The notes below the pieces were generated by a model. The model saw nothing but the letters and a program-made list of their open reading frames with translations. It ran no database searches and had not been told where the DNA came from. A program made the position numbers and the translations under genes. A DNA stretch of 64,000 nucleotides, from NCBI GenBank assembly GCA_013398295.1, contig VZSF01001075.1, positions 186,001-250,000 of the forward strand. The letters are read 5' to 3'. Each line of letters starts with the position of its first letter. Within the stretch, counting starts at the first letter, position 1. Positions 14,301 through 24,712 of this stretch are shown in pieces. The DNA comes from Chionis minor. Taxonomy: Eukaryota > Chordata > Aves > Charadriiformes > Chionididae.

Positions 14301-15190
14301 ATCCTTGACATTTATCTCACAGATGTTTAAGGCATTTGCTGATAAATAGGTTATAACCACACACAGAAATACTGGAGACAGAAAAGTTTAAGTAAATTCA
14401 GATATTTCAGTGAATTCCACCGTTTCTCAAGAGAACAGGTCCTGTGTTAAGATTGAGGACAAGACTATACAGGATCTGAATTTAGGTCTATGTTCTGTCC
14501 CAGAAGGTGTGTGTGGCTTCAAGCAACTCCCTTTGAGCCAGACTTCAAAGATACTTACATACTTAAGGAAATAAATAGATACGTGAGCACTTCATGTAGG
14601 AAATGGACGTCTTCATACATTTGAAAATCCCACTTGGCACCACAGCAGCCATTTGACTCTTTAAGTCTCCAACTGTCTATAAAAAAATCCATCCCTTAAA
14701 TCCTCTTCACCTTAGTAAAGTTAAGAAGAGCAGTATATTTTTTTTCTTTTTTGTCTATTTAATTTGCAGCTTAAAGCAGGGCTTCTCTTACTAAATACAG
14801 CTATGTCTTCCAGCCGTCTCCATAAACAGCAGTGAATAATCAGCTACTTACTCAGGACTATAATCGATATTCCAACATCCTGGGCTGCTATACAAGAGCA
14901 GAAATCTCATGAGAAGAGAATGAGCAATGTAGGAGAAACAACTCCAGTTTGTGTTCTCATGGAAATAAAGCACTTTCATTCCCAATGCCACCCGAAAGCT
15001 GACGCAAAGAAAGGAATGAAAGTGTATGTCTGTGTGTGTGTAAGGATGGAGTGGTGGAAAGGGAGACAAATCACTTTTTTTGGGTTTTTTTTTTTAAGCT
15101 TCAGAAGAAATGTGATTCAGTTTTGCACTGAAATCAAGGTACACTGAGGAAAATGCTGCAGAAAATCCATGCATGGATAATAACAATAGG
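11331..15190. other. Non-coding DNA, nothing firmly recognised
   Basis: AT-rich sequence without supportable genes. The segment 12189-12243 (gggcctgggtctgatttt followed by ggggcaactctattgaca) resembles half of the palindromic repeat group found at 9043 and 38500. Open frames are under 100 codons. A gtgtgtgtgtaag tract and a T-run lie near 15030-15095. Confidence 0.5.
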
Positions 15191-15510
15191 CAATAATTGA
15201 TCCTGCTAACACATAGCTTTCTTTCTGTATTTGACCATTGTGTATGGCTGTGGATGGGTCAGCGTCACGGAGCGAAGGGAGGGTGGTGCAGCCTTCTAGC
15301 TAGCCTAGATGAAGTGACCCAAAGGCCTGTGATGGGCTGGCTGCTGACAGTGATGGCAGGGGAGCACAAGTCCCTTTGGCACCGACCAGCAGTCCACTGC
15401 CCGACACAACACAGCACAGGAAAATACGTTCAACAGGACCAACAAGCTTCCGAGTGTGTCAGAGCTGTAAGAAAACCGGGTCTAGAAGAAAGAAAACTCA
15501 GGACCTGAAG
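15191..15510. other. Slightly GC-richer patch with an unrecognised 103-codon frame
   Basis: This patch is richer in G and C than its surroundings. It contains an open frame on the plus strand at 15197-15508 that I cannot relate to any family. The frame starts in AT-rich sequence, and there is no obvious splice context or promoter. I list it only because it is a compositional outlier; coding is unlikely. Confidence 0.25.
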
Positions 15511-17669
15511 AAAATGTTCTTAACCTGACAGGCCTGAAGATGCATAGAAAAGAGAATAGAGAATAAGGTGTTACTGAAGAAAAACTCAGAAATGAAAGGG
15601 AAAGGAGGCTCTAAATCTTGCCCTAGTACAAGGCATTAGCAGTTGGGAATGTTGAACAGCTACACTTAAAAATACCCTGCTCAGTTCTAGATATCTGAAA
15701 AGCAAGATTTTCCTTCCCCCACGACACAAAGCGCCACGCTGCATATTTTGTTCTGTGATATTTTTGTACTTGATTGCTGCAGCTGATCTCAATCCTTTAG
15801 AGTGCTACGGTGCCCAGTAATAAGGATCCCATAATCCAACTGTATTTCCCACATGCTGGGACTGACATCTTATTACATTGTCCAGCCAGTCAAAGCTCTG
15901 CAGTAAACTTCTTTAGTTTTGAATACAGGTAGCTCTCTACTTCTTTAAACCCTCCAGAGATGGGTTCAAAAACTCTTTTTATGGTACCCTCATGGGCCTG
16001 ATGATAATAACAAGCCAGTGCTTCTATTCTCATAGCAACAAGGTGAGGCTGAGGTGTACTAATACTCCTTCTTAATTTACAGACCAAGAACCACAGCACA
16101 GACAGAAACTGAGAGCTTGTCTGCATGATCAGGGTGATATTCCTGAGCCCTGAATTGGCATAATGAGAGCCGGTTCTGATCTCAAAGCTACTAAGTTGTG
16201 TTACTCTGGCACTTCCAAATTGAGACAGGCTTGTGCATGGGATCAGAGAGACTTGAGGCTCGCAACCGTCTTTTCCTGACTACGTTGCCACATCTTAATC
16301 AGCCTTTTCAAGGTCAGCCAAGAACCTACGCAGGAATTAAGCTTTTTGTTTCCCAGGGAAATCCCCAGGGAGTTACAAAAATACCAATAGATACAAAAGA
16401 TACTTTCATTTCCATGCAAGTATTTTCCATTTTCTTTCTTACTCCTCAATTCATTCTGATATGCTACTGCAAATTACAATTAATGTGAAACTTGTGCCAT
16501 CACTAGCTGCGTGGATCTCTGCATTAAATTGCATCACCCCAGTCACTATCATTTCTCTTGTCACTCTACCTTCAGCTATTTGAAAAAAAATAAATCACTT
16601 CACAGACATCTTTAGTTTTGCAAACAAATACATTTGGGGGGTTGTGCAAATAAAATAACTGTAGCCAGTTAGCTGTTTTGATTAATTTAGAAATAACATA
16701 GTTGGCCACAATCAAACAGAAAACAATGCAGAACTCTGCAGCATGAAGAGATAATGTAACTCAAAGCACATTATGCATACTATTTAAGCTAGTTATTAGA
16801 CTTTCTCAGAAAACTTTAGTTTGGTGAAATACGTAATGGATATATGTGCATGTAATGGATGCAATGTGTTAAATCTACTTTTATTAATTTACCTCAAAAT
16901 CCTTTATTCTTTACTAATTGATGATTATTTTTCAGGACTATCTGATGTAGCCTAAATTAGGAGGTAAAATAAAAAGTTTAATAAACTTCCTAACTGCAGT
17001 GTTATTGAACAGAATGTGAATGAAAGGGAGTCCATTTTTACACTCCAGCGCACACACACACTATAGAGCTGGTGTTGCAAACTAAAAAAAAAAATCCCAT
17101 TCAATTGTACTTGAGAAAACAGAACAGTTCCAAACCTTATCAGGATTTGTGTTTTTAAACCATTTTCAGCAGCAAACACTGTCAGAGACTACCACCAGCT
17201 TAAATGGACTGAAATTTTCAGTTTTTTCTGTGACTACTACTGGAACTTTTAGCCTTTTCTGATTTACGACTATACAGAATTTATTTGGGAGAGACACAGA
17301 CCACTCAAGAAAGTTTCCATATTCAGATTCCAGTCTAGCTATATGAACAGGCATTTATTAATGGCCATTTATGCACAGTTTAGGAATAATCCACTGATGC
17401 AGAAAAAATTGTAGACCACACATGTACAGGCACAATGGACTACAACAGTTCTTGGGTATGATTACTCCTACCAGCAGTGTTCACATTTGGGGATACCAGT
17501 TCAGAAATAGGATTTATGCTGGCATTTTGAGCCAGGTGAGAACAAAAAATTGTGGCTGAGAAACTGATATTTTTGGAAAGCAAAACATAGCTTAGTTTTA
17601 ATCAGGCTGTCCCATATAACCCTTTCTTAAGAAAAGCAAGATACTGCACTGGGAAACTGTTAGATAAGT
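15511..17669. other. Non-coding DNA, nothing recognised
   Basis: AT-rich unique-looking sequence; a short (CA)5 tract lies at about 17048-17058. All frames are under 100 codons and unsupported. Confidence 0.6.
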
Positions 17670-18458
17670 GCACGAGTGAACTGCCCAGTTCTGAGGGTAT
17701 GCTATTTGTGATCTCTCAGGGGTTTGCTCCGTGCCTAACACAACTCAATGTCTTCATTGACATCTCAATGTAAAGGAAGACAAAGTACACTGCATATCGT
17801 AGATGATGAAGCACTTTGGATGACAGGATCAGAATTCCTAATGATTTTGACCCTACTAAATTGGAGAGACAGTCTGATTTCAGTAAGATGAAATTCAGTA
17901 AAGGCAAATACAATGTATTCTACTGAGGAAGGCAAAATAAACCTGTAATTACAAAACTGGGGATTAAATGGCTGAGGCTAGAAGAGACCACAAACTATTT
18001 CTGTCTGACCAAAGTAACATTTTGGGTTAAAAAAAGAAGACAAATGTAAATCAGGGACGTAATTATGAGACACTCCTAAAGAACACCAGTGAGATAATTA
18101 TTGCACTCTACAGGCTCTAGGAATCCTCGTCTAGAATACCTGGTCTTCACACTAGGAGATGTGCAGTCAGATTAGAAAGACTCCAGAGGATACCAACAAA
18201 AATTACTAGTATCTTACAAAACATTACTTATCATGAAAGGTTGAAATAATTGGATTTGTCTGAACCAGAAAAGAGAAGATGGAGGGGGACATGATAAATG
18301 TCTTCATAAATAAGGTTATTATAAAGGAGATGATGATCACTTGCTCTTTATCTAAACTGAACCTTAGAGAAGAAGAAATGGGCTTAATTTTCAGCACAGA
18401 ATATTTAAGTTAGACATTAGGAGAACTATGGTAACTGTTAAGAGCAGTTAAACGGCTT
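17670..18458 (+). mobile_element. Ancient CR1 LINE, 5' portion (interrupted by LTR)
   Basis: The landmarks of an old CR1 ORF2/3' region occur in order. A stretch near 17717-17760 decodes to QGFAPCLTQLNVFID, matching the LINE reverse transcriptase block usually written QGSxLGPxLFNxFIND. Next come gatgatgaagc (the ADDTK region), a gatgaaattcagtaaaggcaa segment, ggcactctac-type text near 18103, a gaaaggttgaaataattgg segment near 18236 and ttagacattaggag at about 18411. Frames shift repeatedly, so it is dead. The sequence stops at 18458, where the LTR begins, and resumes at 19049. The left boundary is approximate. Confidence 0.8.
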
Positions 18459-19043
18459 AACTTAAGCTTAACTCCAGCTGGCAACTAAGTACCACGCAGC
18501 AGCTCGCTCGCTTCCCCCAGTGGGATGGGGGAGAGAATCTGAAGAGCAAAAGCGAGAAAACTCGTGGGTTGAGATAAAGACTTTTTAGTTAGCAAAGTAA
18601 AAGCTGCACACGCAAGCAAAGCAAAACAAGGAATTCGTTCACTGCTTCCCATGGGCAGGCGGGTGTTCAGCCATCTCCAGGAAAGCTGGGCTCCATCATG
18701 TGTGGCGGTTACTGGGGAAGACAAATATCATAACTCCAAACCCCCCTTCCTTCTTCTTCCCCCAACCTCATGTTCTGAGCATGTCACATGGCATGGAACA
18801 GCCCTGTGGTCAGTTGGGGGCAGCTGTCCCAGCTGTGTCCCCTCCTGACTTCTTCTGCACCCCCAGCCTACTCACTGGTGGGGTGGCGTGAGAAGCAGAA
18901 GCTGTCTGGACTCTGTAAGCACTGCTCAGCAATAAGGAAAACACCTCTGTATTATCAACACTGCTTTCAGCACAATTCCAAAACATAGCCCCATAATAGC
19001 TACTGTGAAGAAAACTAGCTCTATCCCAGCCAAAACCAGCACA
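18459..19043 (-). mobile_element. Solo LTR of an avian ERVL-like endogenous retrovirus
   Basis: On the minus strand it starts TGTGCTGGTTTTGGCTGGGA and runs 585 bp to the complement of about ttaactccagctggcaact. It includes the conserved block ctttatctcaacccacgag (18561-18585 region) and a ctctcccccatcccac block, all characteristic of an ERVL-type LTR common in birds. There are no internal gag-pol-env sequences next to it, so it is a solo LTR left by recombination. It is flanked by ggctt (18454-18458) and gcctt (19044-19048), consistent with a 5-bp target duplication carrying one mutation. The TATA position appears degraded. It inserted into, and is therefore younger than, the surrounding CR1. 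Confidence 0.85.
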
Positions 19044-19048
19044 GCCTT

Positions 19049-19210
19049 GAAATAAGTTATCTAGAGAGTCGAGAAAATCCCCTTCACGGGAAGTTTTTAA
19101 GAACAAACTAGGGAAGCATTCGTTAGTGATGGTCTAGATTTATTAGCTTTTTCATTAAATTGGGAGACAGAATGAGACCTATTAAATGAATTCCAGTTCT
19201 GAATTTCTAC
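19049..19210 (+). mobile_element. Ancient CR1 LINE, 3' portion (continuation)
   Basis: Sequence resumes with ttgaaataagttatctag, matching the CR1 segment that should follow the text ending at 18458. It continues with aagtttttaagaacaaac, gatggtctagattta, a gggagacagaatgagacct segment and the tail ttccagttctgaatttctac. Joined conceptually with 17670-18458 it makes one element of about 950 bp. It lacks the octamer repeats of young copies, as expected for an old copy. Confidence 0.8.
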
Positions 19211-22200
19211 AGCTTTTCACAGATTAAAATTCTGCAATATTTAAAAAGACTGGAACAACAATTTGCAATGGGCAGTTTATGCTAATATTGTAGAGAAACC
19301 CAACTGACAGGGCCAGCATCACTGTATTACTTAGCTACAAGCCTGGCCCTTTTCCCAACCTATACGTTATTTTCCTTTTTTTTTTTTTTTAAAGATACCA
19401 AATTCCTTATATGTACTTTATAAAGATAAATCTATAGAAGACACTGGTATTACCACTAATGTAAAACTGGTGCAAATGAAAAAACCTGAGATCCACTCTA
19501 CTGAAACAGGCCCTGTAGATACTAATTTTAAATTCACAAACCTCCTAATCTTACCTTAAAAAGTAAGCCCAGCTTTCTACTAATGTGTGAACAGCTTAGA
19601 AATAGTGCTGCTGATCACAAACAAATGCAAGATATAATCCAATTCTCTACAAGCAGAACAGAAGGTATTTCTTAATCAAGACAATTGAAAATACCGCAAC
19701 TTGTAAATCGAAAGTCTAGAAAAGGTTAGCACGTCTGCTTTCTCTTTCCTTTGCCTCCTTACAATTGTATTTGCTGCCTCTTTCATTTCAACGTTTCTGT
19801 TGTACTTAATGGTAAATAGGTCAACATCTTTGTGTGACAAAGACACAAAATGCAATTTCACCTCCATTGTAGTTCATGACAATACTCCTAACAACTTCAC
19901 CAAGTTTCACTAACAATATTCTACATTTGTGGGTCCAAGGCTTCAAATTTGCATTTTTGACCATGCTTTGATCTAAACTTATTATATTGTTTGCCTGGGT
20001 AAAGAAAAATCAACCATCTAGCAACACTTCTGTCAAGAGTATACTGTGCAATTTATTTTAGATTGCCTAGAAGTGACAACTCGTATAAAGCATATCAAGC
20101 AGAGAGCTCTTGCTTACCTCAAATGACAAAACCTAAGTAGTTCCCTCAGATGGGGCCGAGGTGCTCCACGCTGACCTGTCACACTGATTCTTTTCTTTCA
20201 GGAGTGCTGCTAAGATACGCTACCATTTCATTTGTCATTTTGCAAGCCTCAGAAAAGTCAATGGAGAGCCTGTATGCAAGTGTTTTAGTAAATACTTAAA
20301 TGTATGTACGTGTCAGGATAACGTGAAAAAAAGTTACAAAGACTTACTAACTAGGAGTTAATAAGGTCAGCCAGCCATGCCTAGCTGCAGGTAATTGAGG
20401 CTCAATCCAACAGTGACTGAAAAAGTTTTTCATCTGTTTACATTGCATATGGGAAGGAAACTAAGATGATGATTCTGAAAAGGTTTCTATATTTGTCCAT
20501 CATGACACAAACCGGCCCTCTGAAACCTGCAGATTATTGGTAAGATAAATACAAGCAAAGTAGCAAAATGTAGTGATTCTAATTGTTTGTTGAAGTCCAT
20601 CATATATAGTACAGCTGAATAAAAGATGGCTGCTACCAATTATGTTTTCCAACATTGGCAGAGACTTTTAATCCAAACTATATGGAGAGAAACAGAATAT
20701 AAATTTGTTGAAAATTGGTGGCTGTACTTTCCAGTGATCTAGATCCAGGATACTCTCAGATATATCTACTGAAACATCCACTGTTTTAAAAGGAAAATGA
20801 AACAAATTCTCTCTGAGTATGAGAGGCATTAATATTAATTTGCACTGTTACTACTTGAGAAAAAAAATCTACTTCATAATCTCTGTGACCTTTCCTTACT
20901 AACATTAGTATTCTTGATAAAGTCTAAATACTAGCTGCTACACATAAATACTGTGATATTTCTTCACTGTTATGATAGACAGTTTCCCAATTGAGCATCC
21001 AGGTGAACAGGTTGGTAAATGTTTCATGCATAAGATTATGTCTAGAAAATTTAAGAACTCCACAGGATATCTGAAAGAAAGAATGAAGACTAAATGTTGT
21101 ATTGTCTTGGCTTGCTTTCTTCTTTTACAAAAACTCAGAACCCGGTATCAAGAATGAGTTATTTCCCGCACACCCATGAAATATGAAATCATGAATACTT
21201 GAAAAAGCTTCCTAAACAAAAAAAGAAAACTACCACCATCACTGCAACTGAGATGCAAGGGAAGGCAAGGGGAAATATGTTGGGAAATTGCACATTCTTT
21301 GTGACGACTTTGAAAAAAATTACTGAATTGCAGTGAATCTGGATAACAAAAGGAGGCAAACGAAGAGCTCACGTGACTCTGAGCTGCCATAGACATATGC
21401 TATCACATCTTTTAATAATATCACATAGTCAAACAACAGCAGCAACAGATTGAGAAGACTGTTTAAAATCCTAGAAGAGGCACTAAAAATGACGTTGGAG
21501 AGTCAGCTGCTAAGATAGGTTCTCACTATACACCAGTTATGCCTGACTGCATAGCAGGGCTAATTCGTGGATGTACCAGACTAAAAATATTTCATGTGTT
21601 GTGGTATATCAGTATTAGGAAAGAAAGATTCAGGTACTCATATGAGAATATTCATAGAACTTGTGCTAACTCTGTCTTTATAGATTTAAACAGATACAGC
21701 ATCCCATCCAAAATAGTGAGTTGAATAGGCACAAAGGAAGTTCACCAACAACGCACAGGGAAAATACGAAAATACAAGAGAAAATATGCCAAAACTCTAA
21801 GTCCAAAAACAAATTCACAAAGAGGAAATAAACAGAATGCAAAAGAAGACCTACTGATACTGTAGAGGAAAAATATGATAATTGAAAATGCCCTGCATAT
21901 GAGGTCATAAGCAATATTTTAGCAAGAAAAACATCGTGTCAAAGGTTGTAGATGAAAAAAACAAAGTACAAAGGCATCATATCAAGGAAGCGGGCAGTGA
22001 CTCAGGGGATGAGATTTTGCATGTCCAACATTAATGCAGCACAAAAATAAATAAATGGTTTATAAAGCTCAGGCTAGCATAAGATTCAAGGGCAGACACA
22101 GAAACAACCAAAAATCTGAATGCTAATGAGGAAGTAGAGCATCAGAGACTCTGCTGGCCTGTAAAGACTCACTTAGCCTTAAATAAGGAAAAAAACCGAA

Positions 22201-22329
22201 ACAACCAAGGCAAAATTACACTAACCTGAACCAAATTAAAATTACACTGGTGCACAGCCATAATGCTACTACGATAATGTAAATTATAATCAGAATACAG
22301 AAGTAAAGTACATAGACCAAAGTGCGGAC
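19211..22329. other. Non-coding DNA; possible unrecognised upstream part of the Gypsy relic
   Basis: A poly(T) tract lies at 19378-19391. A segment at about 19440-19510 (accactaatgtaaaactggtgc) resembles a palindromic repeat half. From about 21000 to 22330 the plus strand is A-rich with short frames. If the pol relic starting at about 22330 is real, its gag and protease should lie here, but I could not recognise them by eye. Confidence 0.4.
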
Positions 22330-22495
22330 GGTAGAAACATATGAGACGTAGCTACCAGCTGCAACACGTGAACTTAAGAACCTAGAGAAACTATTAATAA
22401 AATACAAGGAAGAGCAGAACACAAGTAACTCAGAGCAGGTAATTCTCTATGGTATCCCTATAGCAAAGCTGTTAAAAATTACTAAGCTGTATTTG

Positions 22496-23125
22496 AAAGA
22501 CTGGGGCGTCTTCCAAGGATGTTATACCTGGAAATAAATAAAACTATTCAGCCTGCACAACGCCTGTCTTGCAGAACACCCGTTGCATTAAAACAAACAA
22601 ACAAAATAGTGGGAGCAATACAGAAAATGAGGAAAAAACCCCAACCACCCCATCATTGCTAAACAAATATCAAGGCAGTCATTGAGAAAACCAGTCAAGC
22701 TGTGAATTTGGAAAAGTCCAAGTAGTTTAAATAAATTACTAAGCCAAGATAATTACCAAATACTTCTGCAAAAACCTGTTTGATTTAACAAAACCTATTA
22801 TACTTTAAAGACAGATACTATCTGGACTAGGAGGACAGTAACCTCTCCACACACCAGCAGAGACACAGCTTCCCTGTGGCAAGTAACAAAAGACTATCAG
22901 TTCTTGATAGCATTCTGCTGTATGGAAGAAAGATTTCAGGATGGAGCAGACAGCACTACTCAGGCAGTAACAGGTCCTTAACATAACCTTGCATGTTTGT
23001 AAGAATGAGTCAAGAAAATAAACAAGGAGCTAAATAAGATTTGCATGGGAAAACTTCAATCCGTATGTGAAGGATGGAGAAATCCTGGAGCAGAAGATGA
23101 CCTAATTGTCAGTGCCCTTGAGCAC
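22496..23125 (+). pseudogene. Gypsy-like reverse transcriptase relic
   Basis: Read from 22496 in a single frame, the text shows KDWGVFQGCYTWK (pre-RT linker), then SLNKLLSQDNYQ (the DLNKxLxRxxYxxP block), FNKTYYTLKTDTIWTRR (the KxFTxLDAxxGFW block), DYQFLIAFCCMEERFQ (the RFxRMPFGxxxAPExFQ block) and VKKINKELNK with SVCEGW (the xLKLNxxK...VxxxGH block). The YxDD active-site block should fall between the last two but is absent, as if about 20 residues (roughly 60-75 bp) had been deleted near 22975. About nine in-frame stops interrupt it, yet the frame is constant from 22496 to 23125. It is non-functional. The alternative, chance resemblance, is made unlikely by five blocks in order at the right spacing. 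Confidence 0.6.
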
Positions 23126-23525
23126 TTTCCCTATCTGGGGCTTTGGCTGCATGGGCTCAAGGCCAGCTTCAGTAGTGCCCCTGTGAGGCCTGGAGAAGCT
23201 GTTTGAAAAGTCTCAGCTCACTTAGGAGCCGCTTTTAAGTTCAGTCTCTCATCCTTGGTCACTGCCCGAGCTACTCTGCAACCACAATCATCTAGCTGTG
23301 TCACCCCCTGATCCTGACCCTGACTCAGACACACAGATTGCAATTCCTGGCTTGACCTCAGCCCTGTCTCCTCTCAATGGGCTTGCCCAGCAGTCTGGAT
23401 TCTTGACTGAACCAGGTCCCTGTCATTGGACCTGCTCTGGTCTCCTTGCTCAGGCACTGTGGGACTGTCCCCATGGTGGTGATACCTCTGTCCCTGCCTG
23501 CCCTACTGTCACACTCAGCTCCCAA
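23126..23525 (+). other. C-rich block inside the Gypsy relic, possible nested insertion
   Basis: This 400-bp block is much richer in C and G than the flanking A-rich relic and holds repeated CCTGA/CCCTG-like words (for example cccctgatcctgaccctgac). In the Gypsy layout it should encode the RT to RNase H connection, but no such motif is visible and the reading frame differs on its two sides. It may be a fragment of an LTR or another repeat that inserted later; I could not define its ends or a target duplication. The open frame at 23298-23573 inside it has no recognisable domain. Confidence 0.35.
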
Positions 23526-24712
23526 CTTGCATTCCTACACGGAGCAGTGCCTGCCTTTGCTACTTGCTGCTAATAGCCACCAGGAGTGCGTTTTTATGAC
23601 GACACTTCTAAGGATTACCAAACCAAACCCTCCAGTTTATGCTAGTGAAATCTCAAGAATTAGGCTTAAAAATATGCATGACCAGAAAGGAATCAATTTC
23701 TATTTGGTGGCCTGCTTATCCTGAGCAGAACAGCACTGTGAGATCACGAATATAACAGAAACAGAAATCTCAGGAGGCATCGTCCAAGCCAATTATATGC
23801 CAGGTTCAAAACAGGGCTTGGAAAGCATCCAGGAATCCACTAAAGACAAAGATTTACATGTGCTGTGATCCATCATCCTGTTCGAACTGCCAAGCACCAC
23901 AAGAGTAGCTCCACCTGCCACTTGACAGCATCAGAATCACTGTGATTATTTGCACATATAAATTGCTTCAAATAAACAGGTAGAAAAATCACAGGCCTGC
24001 TTTCACATAGCCAAAAACAAAGCCTTTCTCAGGAACACAGTGATCTAGAACAAAATTTTGTATCCAGAAAGCTAGACATGCTGGACTAAGATAATTACAA
24101 TATTTGGGGTCTGGTGGATGGATGTGATACTTAGGAAAAAATGCAAGACAAGCAACAGAAAGAAACAAATTACTTGTGTAGCACCAGGACCCAGACTGAA
24201 ACAGGAGCAGGCTTTTTCTCACAACAAACCATATATAAAATACCTCATTATTGTAGACAAGTCAGAAGTAAATGAACTGACAGACATGACTGTAATGACA
24301 GTCACAGGCAAAGCAATACAGCATGTCAGTAGTTTGATGGCAGAACTGGGCTTCCTTGCAGTGAGCTCCTGCAATTTTCCTGGAATGAAAATTGAGATTC
24401 ATCATATTATCAGCACTTCCATAATCAGCCAGTCAAAAGCCAAGCTGAATCAGTACTACAATTTCAAAGCTTCTAATAAAGAGATGTGCTGAAAACCTTA
24501 CCATAGGGTGGAACAAATCATTCTTAAGTGGCGAGACACTCCCACAGAAAACCCGATAAATATTCTGATGTTCAGAGGTACATGTATGACAACGCCTGTA
24601 GCGTTACTAGAACTCCTGACAGTTGAAGGGTAACACGCTAAAAGTGGGAGAAGACATGCTAACATCAAATTCTACTGTGACAAACTAAAGACATCTAAAA
24701 ATACACTCTAGA
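23526..24712 (+). pseudogene. Gypsy-like RNase H end and integrase relic
   Basis: One frame runs through the whole segment. It shows SYTEQCLPLLLAA (RNase H RYAQIEKExLA block), LLRITKPNPPVYASEISRIR and ACLS*AE (the KPL..AP.RLQRM...LADxLSRA block, with a stop inside). Next are GLESIQESTKDKDLHVL (linker), VWWMDVILRKKCKTS (zinc-binding and VYWPGM region, second Cys now Ser), YLIIVDKSEVNELTDMT (first catalytic Asp at 24256-24258) and a second-Asp region reading CNFPG instead of DNGPQ. It then shows ILKWRDTPTENPINILMFRG (the LxWRNTPxxxxxxPAxxLMxRR block) and HANIKFYCDKLKTSKNTL (C-terminal linker). The block with the catalytic Glu appears deleted near 24470. Stops at 23722, 23866, 24073, 24490, 24631 and elsewhere make it dead. 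Confidence 0.62.

Larger units (their letters stand above)
22330..24712 (+). mobile_element. Decayed Ty3/Gypsy-type LTR retrotransposon (pol relic)
   Basis: Three pol domains appear in the expected Gypsy order on the plus strand: reverse transcriptase (about 22496-23125), the end of RNase H (about 23526-23730) and integrase (about 23980-24712). Each was recognised by its motif spacing, not by one strong signature. The first part reads in one frame and the last two in another. Stop codons are frequent (about nine in the RT part and seven or more in the rest). Between 23126 and 23525 is a C-rich block that does not look like the expected connection. I see no flanking LTR pair and no gag. Intact Gypsy elements are not characteristic of birds, so a very old relic is the natural reading. 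Confidence 0.6.

Noticed and set aside
23298..23573. 91-codon frame in the C-rich block
   Set aside because: Low-complexity P/S/L-rich translation of a C-rich repeat-like segment, with no domain.
24118..24492. 124-codon frame first considered as an ADAM-type metalloprotease fragment because of KYLIIVDKS
   Set aside because: No HExxH motif or prodomain is found, whereas the flanking text in the same frame fits Gypsy integrase on both sides.
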